From: Pelagibacteraceae bacterium TMED65
GTDB lineage: Bacteria; Pseudomonadota; Alphaproteobacteria; TMED127
Length of the DNA: 47,081 nucleotides
Direction of reading: 5' to 3'
NCBI GenBank assembly: GCA_002167215.1
Contig: NHDS01000019.1
Span: 17,432-64,512 of the forward strand
A program made the translations under genes and the position numbers. The notes below the pieces were generated by a model. It was given only the letters and a program-made list of their open reading frames with translations, made no database searches and was not told the origin of the DNA. Positions 8,532 to 17,367 of this stretch are shown in pieces (the first letter of the stretch is position 1; each line of letters starts with the position of its first letter).

Positions 8532-9755
8532 CTAGGTTAAGGCACCGCAAAAATCTAAAGCAGATCGGCTTCGTAATTCTAAAACAACATTATCTACAAT
8601 AAACTCTTTATGCTTAACCAGTATTACAAAGACATCGGCTTTATTGAAAGCAGTTTGAAGATCGATCAGCTCGATTGAAGCATGAGTTTTAATATTTGGT
8701 TCAACAGCGAATACTGCGTAGCCCCTACTCAAAAGTGACTCCACAACTAATACTGCAGGAGATCCTCTAAGGTCGTCAATGTCTGGTTTGAATGACAAAC
8801 CCAAACAAGCCACTATCGGTTTTTTTTTATCTTTAAATTTTACTTTTTTTAACTTATTTTCCGTTTGATCAACTACCCAATGAGGCTTAATATCGTTCAC
8901 TTCCCTCGCTTTTTGAATTAATTTTGAGTTGCTTTTATCTCTTGCAACAATGAACCATGGGTCTACAGCAATGCAATGGCCACCTACACCAGTTCCAGGT
9001 TGAAGTATGTTAACTCTTGGATGTCGGTTTGCCAATTCGATTAACATCCAAACATCAATTTTCTCTTTCTCACAAATTATGGACAACTCGTTTGCAAAAG
9101 CTAAATTTACATCTCGAAAACTATTTTCTGTCAACTTGCAAAGTTCAGCAGTTTTGGCGTCAGTCTCGAATATTTCTCCTGCAACAAAAGTTCGGTAAAA
9201 ACTTGAAACCATGCTTGTTGCTTCCGGTGTTAATCCACCAACAACTCGATCATTTTCTATCAATTCATCAATAACATTTCCTGGAAGCACTCTCTCTGGA
9301 CAATAGGCGATATGAATATTATCTGTATTTACTCCAGAGAGACGCAAAGTATTCTCTAATTTCTTTGTAGTTCCTACCGGTGAAGTAGACTCCAAAATGA
9401 CAAGATCACCGTCTTTTAATAGATGAGATATTGATTTAATAGCGTTTATAACGTGATTTATATTTGGTTTTGGAAGCTTTCTGCCCATTTCGACGGGAGT
9501 TGGAACGCAAATAATATACACATCCGCTAACCCCGGCACTGTAGATGCCTTAAATCTTTTTTTTGACACTGCAGCGCTTACATACTTATCCAGTTGAGGT
9601 TCAACAATATGAGCTTTGCCACTATTAATAACATCAACCGCGTTAGCATTAGTATCAATCCCTAATACATTGTAATCTTTGCTCGCTAGCAATGCTGCAG
9701 TGGGAAGTCCAATATACCCCAACCCTACTACAGCAATTTTTTTCTCATTTTTCAA
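8532..9755 (-). CDS. wecC: UDP-N-acetyl-D-mannosamine dehydrogenase
   Basis: A 407-residue UDP-sugar 6-dehydrogenase. The NAD-binding motif is GLGYIGLPTA at 11-20. The catalytic cysteine is Cys261 in the conserved GVGGHCIAVDPWF, and the ESTSPVGTT segment is typical of the WecC/UgdA group. It oxidises UDP-ManNAc to UDP-ManNAcA in two NAD-dependent steps. The adjacent upstream gene (9805-10956) is WecB, which supplies UDP-ManNAc from UDP-GlcNAc, so the pair makes a complete two-step branch to UDP-ManNAcA. Length and motifs match the family and nothing looks degraded. Confidence 0.95.
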   Translation of the reverse strand: MKNEKKIAVVGLGYIGLPTAALLASKDYNVLGIDTNANAVDVINSGKAHIVEPQLDKYVSAAVSKKRFKASTVPGLADVYIICVPTPVEMGRKLPKPNINHVINAIKSISHLLKDGDLVILESTSPVGTTKKLENTLRLSGVNTDNIHIAYCPERVLPGNVIDELIENDRVVGGLTPEATSMVSSFYRTFVAGEIFETDAKTAELCKLTENSFRDVNLAFANELSIICEKEKIDVWMLIELANRHPRVNILQPGTGVGGHCIAVDPWFIVARDKSNSKLIQKAREVNDIKPHWVVDQTENKLKKVKFKDKKKPIVACLGLSFKPDIDDLRGSPAVLVVESLLSRGYAVFAVEPNIKTHASIELIDLQTAFNKADVFVILVKHKEFIVDNVVLELRSRSALDFCGALT

Positions 9756-9804
9756 ATTTTTTGCCTTCTATAATTAAGTTTTATATTCAGAATGCATGTC
9801 CCTT

Positions 9805-10956
9805 CTATATGGATTTTAACACTTTTAAAATTCTTTTAGAGGCCTTTCCATCTCCATATGGATTGTGTATCTTTGACATCTTTTTATATAATAATTTATT
9901 ATCCAAAAGATCTTGAACACCTTGGATGATTTTATGCTTATCTGTACCCACTAATCTTACCGTTCCAGCTTCTACAGCCTCTGGTCGTTCAGTGAGATCC
10001 CTCATAACTAGAACCGGCTTTCCTAAACTAGGTGCTTCCTCTTGAATACCGCCACTATCAGTCAACACAATATGAGAGTGTTTTAAAAGGTAGATAAATG
10101 GTTCATAAGTTAAGGGCTTAATCAAATGTATGTTAGAAAAACCCTTTAGGATCTGATTTACCGGCTTTTGTACATTAGGATTCATATGTACAGGATAGAG
10201 AAAATGAGTCGTGCTATATTTTGAGGCTAGAGCTTTAATAGCCTGACAAATATTTAAGAATCCATCTCCAAAATTTTCCCTTCGATGACCTGTAATCATC
10301 ACAAAGCGTTCTTTTCTCCAATTAAATTCTATCATCTTATTTAACATATCAGATAAGGCCTTTTTAGTTTTCAAACTATTATCTACCCGATCCAAAACCC
10401 AAAATAAAGCATCTACAACAGTGTTTCCGGTGACGGTAATGGAAGATGGATGTACTCCATCACATATTAAATTTTTTTTGCCTAAATCTGTCGGAGTAAA
10501 ATGCCATTTAGATATCTTACTAGCAACTTGTCGATTAAATTCTTCAGGGAAGGGAGCATTTAAATTATTTGTTCTCAAACCAGCTTCAATATGTCCAACT
10601 GGAATTCCTGCATAAAAGGCGGCAATAGAACTAGCTAACATTGTTGTCGTATCGCCATGAACCAGAATAATATCTGGTTTTTTTGAATCAAAAACTTTCT
10701 TCATTTCGAGCAAAACGGTAGATGTAATATCAAATAAGTCTTGACTAGGGTCCATAATGTCAAGATCAACATCGGGTGTAATTTGAAAGACATCTAACAC
10801 CTGATCGAGCATTTGTCTATGCTGTGCAGTTATGCATACACAAACATCAAAGTAATCAGGATCATCTTTCAAAGCATTAATAACAGGGCTCATCTTTATC
10901 GCTTCCGGTCTAGTTCCAAAAACCAACATTATTTTTTTTCTTTTTGGTTTATTCAA
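9805..10956 (-). CDS. wecB: UDP-N-acetylglucosamine 2-epimerase (non-hydrolysing)
   Basis: A 383-residue enzyme that interconverts UDP-GlcNAc and UDP-ManNAc. All family signatures are present: GTRPEAIKMSPV at the N-terminus, HGDTTT, EAGLRT, PFPEEFNRQ, TGHRRENFGDG and TDSGGIQEEAPSLGKPV. It feeds WecC, which starts 49 bp downstream. The start is TTG at 10956-10954, supported by a strong AGGAG at 10969-10965 with an 8-base spacer. That Shine-Dalgarno overlaps the stop codon of a short unassigned frame in the 506-bp region upstream. Confidence 0.96.
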   Translation of the reverse strand: MNKPKRKKIMLVFGTRPEAIKMSPVINALKDDPDYFDVCVCITAQHRQMLDQVLDVFQITPDVDLDIMDPSQDLFDITSTVLLEMKKVFDSKKPDIILVHGDTTTMLASSIAAFYAGIPVGHIEAGLRTNNLNAPFPEEFNRQVASKISKWHFTPTDLGKKNLICDGVHPSSITVTGNTVVDALFWVLDRVDNSLKTKKALSDMLNKMIEFNWRKERFVMITGHRRENFGDGFLNICQAIKALASKYSTTHFLYPVHMNPNVQKPVNQILKGFSNIHLIKPLTYEPFIYLLKHSHIVLTDSGGIQEEAPSLGKPVLVMRDLTERPEAVEAGTVRLVGTDKHKIIQGVQDLLDNKLLYKKMSKIHNPYGDGKASKRILKVLKSI

Positions 10957-11462
10957 TGGATGAACTCCTATTCATTTTGCATCAAAACTTTCTCCATCTT
11001 CGGTAGAGCTTGAATTTCATATCTTACGTCACTCGCCGGTACTTTTTCATACAGCCCGAGTCATAATGAAAAAGCTTTATTAAGTGCATTCTCATAAATT
11101 GAAGCAACGCTAAAAAATCTATTCCTGCCAAATTAAATAAAAAATTTTTTAAAAACAAAAGTTGCAAATTAAGTATTCCCCCACTAATTATCCAAAAGTA
11201 TACGGTACACTTAAATCAATTTTTGGATTTTTACCAAATATTATTTTTGTTTTACGAATGACCTCATTGATTTGATAGTCTGACTTATTAATTCAGATGA
11301 AATATGAACCAAGATCCAATTTTTTACTGAATCCCAAATAACAAGTAACAAGAACAAATAAAAAGCTCAACTACCGACGCCACTTTGAATAATTTATAAA
11401 TGTTCATTACCTAAAAGCAACCATATTTTTTCTATAATAAATACTGAATATTTAGTAATTTT
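10957..11462 (-). other. 506-bp intergenic region with possible coding relics
   Basis: No intact gene is supported. On the minus strand, a 27-codon frame (11407 to 11324, ATG start, 55 bp after the upstream GT2 stop) encodes a short basic start, MNIYKLFK, then one hydrophobic segment, and ends at TAA. Near the other end, the frame containing LGLYEKVPASDVRYEIQALP ends in TAG overlapping the wecB ribosome binding site. Its upstream extension is broken by one TGA and contains FSVASIYENALNKAFSL. This looks like the start and end of a decayed gene, perhaps a membrane sugar transferase, but the identity is speculative. An AT-rich inverted repeat, CTTTTTCAT (11042-11050) and ATGAAAAAG (11066-11074), also lies here. 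Confidence 0.4.
10965..10969 (-). promoter_or_regulatory. Ribosome binding site for wecB (AGGAG)
   Basis: AGGAG lies 8 bases ahead of a TTG codon at 10956. It is one of the clearest Shine-Dalgarno sequences in the window and decides the non-ATG start of wecB. It overlaps an upstream in-frame TAG at the end of a possible decayed reading frame, an arrangement typical of translational coupling. Confidence 0.7.
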
Positions 11463-12353
11463 TTACCAAATATAAGATTTAATCCGAATAAAAATTCTAT
11501 TTAACACTTTAATTAAACCACCATGCCTTTTGAGAATGTTTATAGCAGTTAAAAACTTTCTTTCTTTTAACTGCATGATAATCAGATTGACATATTGATT
11601 TTGCAGCCCTTTTTCCACTCTGTCATCAGGCAACAAATCACGAAGAGCAGCAATAGATTCTTCAGCTCCTATAACTTTTTGTCTTACTGACAAGCTACCA
11701 TCATGAATCCTATTTTTACAGCATACTTCTTGAAATACCCCGCAGGAGTACTTTTTTGCCATATGAAGAAATATCCAATAATCAGTAGAGTTGTACAAGT
11801 GTACTGGGAAACCCCCACATTCAAAAAACTTTTTCTTATTTACCATTGCAGAAGAAAAAATTATAAAATTTTCCTTAGCAAGTTCTGAAAGTACATCACC
11901 CTCGGGGAGCTTTTTGTCCTCCTTAAAAACAAAGTTTTTTTGCGTATTACTCTCAAAAATCACTTCTGATCGTCCATAAACAATTCCAACCTCATCCTTG
12001 TAGTTTTTAAAAATTTCAACTTGGTCTCTAAGTTTATCTTTTAACCAAATGTCGTCGCAATCTAGAAAAGCTAAATATTTACCTTTTGCCATCTTAGTTG
12101 CTGCAACTCTCGCCTCTCCTAAAGCAGTAGTTTTACTAGCCCTAAAATATTTCAATTTCTTGTCATATGATTTAGCTATTTTTGCAGTTCTATCAGATGA
12201 CGCATTATCCCAAAATATTATCTCCCAGTCTTGAAAAGTTTGAGCGTAAACCGAGTCTATCGCTTCAGAGAGAAATTTCTCTCCATTGAAACAGTTCATA
12301 ATTACGCTCACCAAAGGATATTTTGCGTTTTTTTTTATAAATTTATTCTGCAT
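11463..12353 (-). CDS. Family 2 glycosyltransferase (GT-A)
   Basis: A 296-residue GT-A inverting glycosyltransferase. The N-terminal nucleotide-binding part reads PLVSVIMNCFNGEKFLSEAI and FWDNASSDRT. The metal-binding acidic motif is in LAFLDCDDIWL near residue 105. There is no transmembrane segment, so it acts as a cytosolic or peripheral repeat-unit transferase. The donor sugar is unknown. It overlaps the upstream SDR gene (12343-13257) by 11 bp and is probably co-translated with it. The CDP-sugar genes lie just upstream, so a CDP- or UDP-sugar donor would be a reasonable first guess. Confidence 0.9.
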   Translation of the reverse strand: MQNKFIKKNAKYPLVSVIMNCFNGEKFLSEAIDSVYAQTFQDWEIIFWDNASSDRTAKIAKSYDKKLKYFRASKTTALGEARVAATKMAKGKYLAFLDCDDIWLKDKLRDQVEIFKNYKDEVGIVYGRSEVIFESNTQKNFVFKEDKKLPEGDVLSELAKENFIIFSSAMVNKKKFFECGGFPVHLYNSTDYWIFLHMAKKYSCGVFQEVCCKNRIHDGSLSVRQKVIGAEESIAALRDLLPDDRVEKGLQNQYVNLIIMQLKERKFLTAINILKRHGGLIKVLNRIFIRIKSYIW

Positions 12354-13257
12354 ATTTTTTAAACCAATCGATTGTCCTCTTTATCCCATCATCGAGACTT
12401 ACTATAGGTTTCCATCGCAATAACTTTTTTGCCTTCTGGATATCCGCAAACAGTCCCATGTTTTCACCTTCTCGGTAGGGAACCATTCCAAATTGAGGAC
12501 TGCCACGTCCTACATGTTTCACGACCAACTCTATCACCTCTCTTATCGTCTTTGCCTTACCAGACGCAATATTAATAACCTCTCCATTAGAATGGTCACT
12601 TAACAGCGCCAAATGGATTGCACTAACTGTATCTTCCACATAGCAGAAATCTCTCAATTGCCGAGCCTGGGAAGTTGGAAAATTTTTACCCTTCAAACAG
12701 CCAACAATAATTTGAGGAAAAAACCTCTCAGACCCCTGACCTGGGCCATAAGTTAGAAACAGTCTTAAAATAATAACTGGAAATTTCTCTGTTTTATACA
12801 ACATCTGCAAAAAACTAGTTGCATGTGCTTTTGCCAACGAATAAGGAGAGAAAGGGGCTTCTCTCATATCTTCTTTTTGCGGAGATTTAGCATCGCCATA
12901 TTCATCACTGCTACCTATTTGCACAAAGCGTTTTAACTTTTGTCTTGAGGCGAGATCAACTAAGTTTTTTACTACAACAAAATGCTGATCAAATATTTTA
13001 ATTCCACCATCAGAAAAAGGTTTGTGATTGATGTAACCGCCTAAATTAACAATATAATCAAAGTCTTTTATCGCGTATCTTTTAACTTCGTCCACATCAG
13101 TAACATCTACCCTCAAATAGCGTACACCTTTAATAAAGCGATCTTTAGTTGGAAGATTTAATGAAAAGCTGGTAACGTCCCATCCGTTCAAAGTCAGCAT
13201 TTTCACCAAATGATATCCAATGAACCCTGTGCCCCCAACTACTAAAATTTTTTCCAT
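12343..13257 (-). CDS. NAD-dependent epimerase/reductase (SDR), CDP-sugar branch
   Basis: A 304-residue extended SDR. It has VVGGTGFIG near the N-terminus for NAD(P) binding, GSSDEYGD containing the catalytic serine region, and the YxxxK pair in PYSLAKAHA. PSQARQLRDFCYVEDTV resembles the substrate loop of sugar-nucleotide epimerases and reductases. It follows RfbF, RfbG and the 3,5-epimerase-like protein in transcription order. The likely role is reduction of the 4-keto group of the CDP-6-deoxy sugar, completing that branch; a 4-epimerase is the alternative. It overlaps the downstream GT2 by 11 bp. Family sure, substrate inferred. Confidence 0.88.
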   Translation of the reverse strand: MEKILVVGGTGFIGYHLVKMLTLNGWDVTSFSLNLPTKDRFIKGVRYLRVDVTDVDEVKRYAIKDFDYIVNLGGYINHKPFSDGGIKIFDQHFVVVKNLVDLASRQKLKRFVQIGSSDEYGDAKSPQKEDMREAPFSPYSLAKAHATSFLQMLYKTEKFPVIILRLFLTYGPGQGSERFFPQIIVGCLKGKNFPTSQARQLRDFCYVEDTVSAIHLALLSDHSNGEVINIASGKAKTIREVIELVVKHVGRGSPQFGMVPYREGENMGLFADIQKAKKLLRWKPIVSLDDGIKRTIDWFKKYAE

Positions 13258-13481
13258 TGTTAATATATGTTTTCTTCTAACATAACAATTAAACCATATA
13301 ACAACTTATCATTACAAATTCCCTATGCTTAGAAATGATTTTTAGTAACATATTCATCTTTAATAGCTTTACATGATAAAAATATCTTTTTGTAACTCTT
13401 ACCTTCAAAAGAAAAATCAGAATTGGGCAGACTTAGTTCCGTAAAGAAAAGGCATTTATTACCCATAGTTTAAACGGTTGG

Positions 13482-13512
13482 CAATATTGTTATTATTGTA
13501 AAAACAATATTG
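13482..13512. repeat. 10-bp perfect inverted repeat downstream of the RmlC-like gene
   Basis: CAATATTGTT at 13482-13491 and AACAATATTG at 13503-13512 form a perfect 10-bp inverted repeat with an 11-base loop. It lies in the 290-bp gap between the RmlC-like gene and the SDR gene downstream. There is no T-run after the stem in the direction of transcription, so it is not a textbook terminator. An mRNA-stabilising hairpin or protein-binding site is possible. Confidence 0.5.
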
Positions 13513-13547
13513 AACTGAAAAAAGATTTTTATTAATCAAATATACTT

Positions 13548-13991
13548 TCACCAGTTGTAATTAATTTCACCTAAGGATTTACTTTCAGATTCGTCTGGTT
13601 GATGCTCAATATTTGCAACGTTAAGAAGAATACTGTCTGTTTTCCCCACTCCTTGAAAAGCCATCCAGAGTAATGGAGGGATACATAATCTTTTATAGTT
13701 TGCTGGCGATAATGTGACGTCCACAAAGTTACCATAAGAGGTCGATCCTTGTCTATCATCAAATAATACAAAACGAACTTCTCCAAATGGAACAATAATA
13801 TTTGATATCATTTTTTTATGTTTTTTCCATCCTTTTTTCGCCCCATATTTTATTACTGAAAAATAAGCTTCTCCAAAACCAGAAAAGTTTTTTTCACTTT
13901 TTTTTAACGCTCTTAAAACATCTCCTCCAGGCGTATCTATTTTCTTAAGAGGCGTTAAATAAAGATCGTTAATTTTTGTTTTGTCAGTCAA
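13548..13991 (-). CDS. dTDP-4-dehydrorhamnose 3,5-epimerase-like cupin (CDP-sugar epimerase)
   Basis: A 147-residue cupin of the short RmlC-related family often encoded right after CDP-glucose 4,6-dehydratase. Characteristic stretches are KKGWKKHKKM, VRFVLFDDR, PANYKRLCIPPLLWMAFQG and the C-terminal INYNW. It probably epimerises C3 and/or C5 of CDP-4-keto-6-deoxyglucose made by the gene 14 bp upstream. A second, full-length RmlC-type protein (27488-28021) sits elsewhere in the locus, so the two branches seem to have their own epimerases. The specific substrate and the positions epimerised are inferred from context. Confidence 0.85.
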   Translation of the reverse strand: MTDKTKINDLYLTPLKKIDTPGGDVLRALKKSEKNFSGFGEAYFSVIKYGAKKGWKKHKKMISNIIVPFGEVRFVLFDDRQGSTSYGNFVDVTLSPANYKRLCIPPLLWMAFQGVGKTDSILLNVANIEHQPDESESKSLGEINYNW

Positions 13992-14005
13992 GAATTTTTT
14001 TTAAC

Positions 14006-15106
14006 TTATGAAGTCCAATTTAAATTTCTGTCGGTCGCAACTGCTATATACCGATCGATTTGGTTACTAGTGATATCATTCATTAAGGTTTTTTTGTCTT
14101 CATAAAACTTCCTGTACCACTCTACTGTCAAACTAATTGTTTCTTCGAAACTCAGCACTGGGTACCAGTTGAGTTTTGAAATTGCCTTATCAATGTCTAA
14201 TTTTAATAAGCCGGCTTCATAAAATTGCTCATGGGGAACTGAATCATCATTCCACTTAATTTTCCCCCAATTCTTCTGCATCTCTTCAATTAATTCTGAA
14301 ACTGTAAAATTTTGATTAGATAAAGGGCCAAAATTAAAAGCTCCTCCGTGAATTTCTCTATCGCTGTATAAATTAGATGCCAATGTCAAGTAGCCACTTA
14401 TTGGCTCCATAACGTGTTGCCAAGGCCTAGTTGAACTAGGATATCTTATATTTACAGCTTTATTATTCGATGCAGCTTTCATAACATCTGGGATCAACCT
14501 ATCTTTTGCCCAATCTCCTCCACCTATAACATTTCCTGCTCTTCCAATACCTATTCTTATATGAGAATTAGGGTCATTAAAGAATGATTTTACGTAGGAA
14601 TTTATTGCTATCTCAGCCATGCCCTTAGAAGCACTATAAGGATCTTGCCCCCCTATGCGGTCGGTTTCCCTATAACCCCATATCCACTCTTTGTTAGTGT
14701 ACACTTTATCACTTGTAATTATTATGGCTACAGTCTTTTCCTCGAGACCTCGAAGAGCTTCGAGTAAACTTATTGTGCCGTAAGCGTTTGTAGAGATCGT
14801 TTCCAAAGGGTTTAAATAAGACGGACGAACTAAAGCTTTAGCTGCAAGGTGAAATACAAAAGAAGGTTTTAACTTTTTTATAAGATTATTTAAAGCATTT
14901 GTATCTCGTATATCCAAGCGATAATCTTCAATTAACTTTTCCAATTGAGTGGCTCTGAAATGTGAGGGCTCGGTCGGGATATCAATTGAAATTCCTATCA
15001 CATTTGCACCTAGAGATTTTAACCACATTGAAAGCCAAGATCCCTTGAACCCAGTATGCCCCGTGATTAAAACAGTCTTCCCATAAAAAATATTATTGAA
15101 TATCAT
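14006..15106 (-). CDS. rfbG: CDP-glucose 4,6-dehydratase
   Basis: A 366-residue SDR. GHTGFKGSWLSMWLKSLGA at about 16-34 is distinctive for CDP-glucose 4,6-dehydratase, as are SDKVYTNKEW and the catalytic YxxxK in DPYSASK. It converts CDP-glucose to CDP-4-keto-6-deoxyglucose. RfbF, its substrate supplier, is the next gene upstream, across a 341-bp gap, and a 3,5-epimerase-like cupin follows. The RfbH/RfbI pair needed for 3,6-dideoxyhexoses is absent, so the product is more likely a 6-deoxyhexose. The long upstream gap contains a possible promoter (15286-15314). Confidence 0.95.
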   Translation of the reverse strand: MIFNNIFYGKTVLITGHTGFKGSWLSMWLKSLGANVIGISIDIPTEPSHFRATQLEKLIEDYRLDIRDTNALNNLIKKLKPSFVFHLAAKALVRPSYLNPLETISTNAYGTISLLEALRGLEEKTVAIIITSDKVYTNKEWIWGYRETDRIGGQDPYSASKGMAEIAINSYVKSFFNDPNSHIRIGIGRAGNVIGGGDWAKDRLIPDVMKAASNNKAVNIRYPSSTRPWQHVMEPISGYLTLASNLYSDREIHGGAFNFGPLSNQNFTVSELIEEMQKNWGKIKWNDDSVPHEQFYEAGLLKLDIDKAISKLNWYPVLSFEETISLTVEWYRKFYEDKKTLMNDITSNQIDRYIAVATDRNLNWTS

Positions 15107-15285
15107 CTTTAGTAGTATCCACAGCAGGTTGATTTATACAGTTTAAAAGCAAAGGTCATAACTAAGTTCTATCTATAGCACTAATACCTTATTGCTTATT
15201 AAATTAATTTAAACTTTTCACTAGGTCTTAACACCGAAAACATCGAAAGCTATCTTTTTAGCTTATACATTACAGCACTTCTCTA

Positions 15286-15314
15286 ATTATATTTAACATT
15301 CCAATCTTCAAGAT
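15286..15314 (-). promoter_or_regulatory. Possible promoter upstream of rfbG
   Basis: A consensus minus-10 hexamer TATAAT lies on the minus strand at 15291-15286. The minus-35 position at 17-bp spacing (15314-15309) reads ATCTTG, a weak match. It would give a leader of about 170 bases before rfbG. The 15-bp palindrome described separately covers the minus-35 position. TATAAT can occur by chance in sequence this AT-rich, so confidence is low. Confidence 0.3.
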
Positions 15315-15316
15315 TG
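15302..15316. repeat. 15-bp palindrome CAATCTT-c-AAGATTG
   Basis: Two perfect 7-bp arms with a single central base. It overlaps the minus-35 position of the possible rfbG promoter, which is where a repressor operator would sit. The half-site resembles the CAATATTG core of the inverted repeat at 13482-13512, though the two are not identical. Confidence 0.4.
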
Positions 15317-15447
15317 TTAACAATACTAACAAATCTAGATTTATCTTCTCTCCAAATAAGTTTTTACATAATATTTTGTTGTTTAAATAGTAGCGCCTCA
15401 CAATTTATCTCCAACTATACCAGTTTTTTTGTATTTATTAATATTAT

Positions 15448-16245
15448 TCATATTTTCCATTTCACCCATGGAGCAGAATTTTTTCTTACCAGAGAATCTA
15501 GATATTGTTTTTCCCTAATATTATCCATACACTGCCAAAAACCTTTGTGTTCAAAAGCTTTTAATTGTCGTTCATGCGCTATCCTTTGGAGTGGACCAAA
15601 TTCAAAATCACAGTCAATTTCATCGGTTAAATATGAAAAAATTGAACGATTAAAAACAAAAAATCCTCCATTAATAAGTCCTTTCCCCATTTGTGGCTTT
15701 TCCTCTAGCTCTAAAACATTACAGTCCTCATCTATATTCAGCTCACCAAACCTTGATGGTGGCTTAACTGATGTTACAGTACCTAGAGAATTATGGCTTT
15801 TGTGAAACTTTAATAACTTATCTATTCTTAAATCAGATACTGCATCACCGTAAGTTAGATAGAAATCATCTCCATTTATATACTGCTCAACTTTTTTTAT
15901 CCTCGCACCCTTTAAAGTATCTTCGCCTGTATCAATAAGCACGATTTCCCACTTTTTTTCATCTGACTCATCTAGGAAAACAATAGCTTCTTTGTGATCA
16001 AGCTTTATTGAAAAGTCTGAACTAGTTATCTTATAATTATAGAAATATTCTTTTATATATTCACTTTTATAACCTAGCGCCAATATAAATTTGTTAACAC
16101 CGTATAAACTATAACACTTCATTATATGCCAAAGTATCGGCTTTCCTCCAATCTCTACCATCGGTTTTGGTTTGGCAACCGTCTCTTCACTTAGCCTTGT
16201 TCCTTTACCACCACATAAAATTACAGCATCCAATTTAATCTCCAA
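15448..16245 (-). CDS. rfbF: Glucose-1-phosphate cytidylyltransferase
   Basis: A 265-residue nucleotidyltransferase, close to the usual 257. Diagnostic features are AVILCGGKGTRLSEETVAKP at the N-terminus (nucleotide binding and the RfbF-specific SEET), KPMVEIGGKPILWHIMKCYS, and FVFNRSIFSYL with EFGPLQRIA in the C-terminal half. It makes CDP-glucose from CTP and glucose-1-phosphate, the entry to CDP-deoxyhexoses. RfbG follows. The glucose-1-phosphate pool is shared with GalU (43218-44051). The family assignment is very secure. Confidence 0.96.
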   Translation of the reverse strand: MEIKLDAVILCGGKGTRLSEETVAKPKPMVEIGGKPILWHIMKCYSLYGVNKFILALGYKSEYIKEYFYNYKITSSDFSIKLDHKEAIVFLDESDEKKWEIVLIDTGEDTLKGARIKKVEQYINGDDFYLTYGDAVSDLRIDKLLKFHKSHNSLGTVTSVKPPSRFGELNIDEDCNVLELEEKPQMGKGLINGGFFVFNRSIFSYLTDEIDCDFEFGPLQRIAHERQLKAFEHKGFWQCMDNIREKQYLDSLVRKNSAPWVKWKI

Positions 16246-16337
16246 ATATTAACGCGTTGACGCAATTTTTTTTGAGAATACAAAAGATATAAACTTTAAC
16301 CATCGTATATTATTGTATTTATTTTGAACTATCACTT

Positions 16338-17363
16338 TTATTTTTTACTCTTTTTTGACAAAACTTTTACTTTTTTCACTAACTTATCCATTATAATATA
16401 TGGATAACTAAATATAAGGCTTTGCAACCCGAATATACCATAAGCTTTGGCAATAAGTCTTATTTGAAACTTAATAAGAAAAAACTTTTTAAAATAAATT
16501 ATCATAAAGATAGTGCTTAAGTGATGGGCTATGAAAATTTTCAGAAATTTTTTTCTTATTTCTCTATGATCTAGATTAAGATCTAGTGCTCTATTAGTAA
16601 CATATTCAATTAAATTTAATAATAAAAAATCTCTACTATTATATAACCAGAAGTTGGCATCTAAGTCTTTTCCCCAATGTTTACTTACTTCCTGCAAATT
16701 GCTTGTATAAAAAGCCTGTTGACCCTGGTCAGCATGAGCCCTGTGACAAACTAAAATTTTATCGTTATAGGCAACCATCCAACCTTCAAAGACTACTTTA
16801 AACCACATATGAATATCGGCATACAGACCATATTTTTTTTCAAAGCCATTAACTTTCCTTAATACATCTGTTCGTGCCATTGCTAACTGAACTGGTACAA
16901 AATAATTAATAAAAGTAATTATGGACTGCTTCATATCGGAGATTTGATAATCGCCGATACCAGTTTTGGAAAAAAGTTCAGCACCCTCAGCATCAATGAT
17001 TTTCACTGCAGAGTACACCATACCCACCTTTTTGTTAGATAAGCTCTTATTAAAATACCTTAATGCACCCGGTAGCAATAAATCATCATGTGGCAATAAC
17101 ATGAAATATTTTCCTCTAGCTAAATCTAAACACTTATTAAAATTGCCCAAGGACCCAATATTTTTATTATTTTTAAAATACCGAATCCTATGATCGGATA
17201 TTTTCTGCACTAGATCCTTCGTACCATCTGTAGAACAATTATCTACAATAATTAACTCAAACTTTCCAAAGTCTTGCTCCAACACACTATTTATACATTC
17301 TAGCAAAAATCTTTCTCCATTATAAACTGGAATGCATACGCTAACTTGACACACTTCAGCCAT
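16338..17363 (-). CDS. Family 2 glycosyltransferase (GT-A)
   Basis: A 341-residue GT-A enzyme. It has VSVCIPVYNGERFLLECI and LIIVDNCSTDGT for donor binding, and LLPHDDLLLPG, an HDD in place of the usual DxD metal motif. The C-terminal 100 residues are basic and hydrophobic (KKFFLIKFQIRLIAKA) and could lie along the membrane. The probable job is adding one sugar to the lipid-linked repeat unit. It lies 4 bp after the SDR gene 17368-18276 and 92 bp before rfbF, so it is part of the same run. The donor is not predictable. Confidence 0.9.
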   Translation of the reverse strand: MAEVCQVSVCIPVYNGERFLLECINSVLEQDFGKFELIIVDNCSTDGTKDLVQKISDHRIRYFKNNKNIGSLGNFNKCLDLARGKYFMLLPHDDLLLPGALRYFNKSLSNKKVGMVYSAVKIIDAEGAELFSKTGIGDYQISDMKQSIITFINYFVPVQLAMARTDVLRKVNGFEKKYGLYADIHMWFKVVFEGWMVAYNDKILVCHRAHADQGQQAFYTSNLQEVSKHWGKDLDANFWLYNSRDFLLLNLIEYVTNRALDLNLDHREIRKKFLKIFIAHHLSTIFMIIYFKKFFLIKFQIRLIAKAYGIFGLQSLIFSYPYIIMDKLVKKVKVLSKKSKK

Positions 17364-17367
17364 TAGA

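Larger units (their letters stand above)
15107..15447. other. 341-bp intergenic region between rfbF and rfbG
   Basis: No gene is supported here; the plus-strand open frame that crosses it is antisense to rfbF. The region holds the possible promoter and palindrome listed separately. The gap is unusual because rfbF and rfbG are normally adjacent, so a small gene or regulatory insert may have been lost or gained. Confidence 0.4.

Noticed and set aside
13571..13795. Second minus-strand frame inside the RmlC-like gene
   Set aside because: It overlaps a gene with clear family motifs in another frame.
15314..15805. Plus-strand 163-codon frame
   Set aside because: It is largely antisense to rfbF, whose family assignment is certain, and the rest is AT-rich intergenic DNA.
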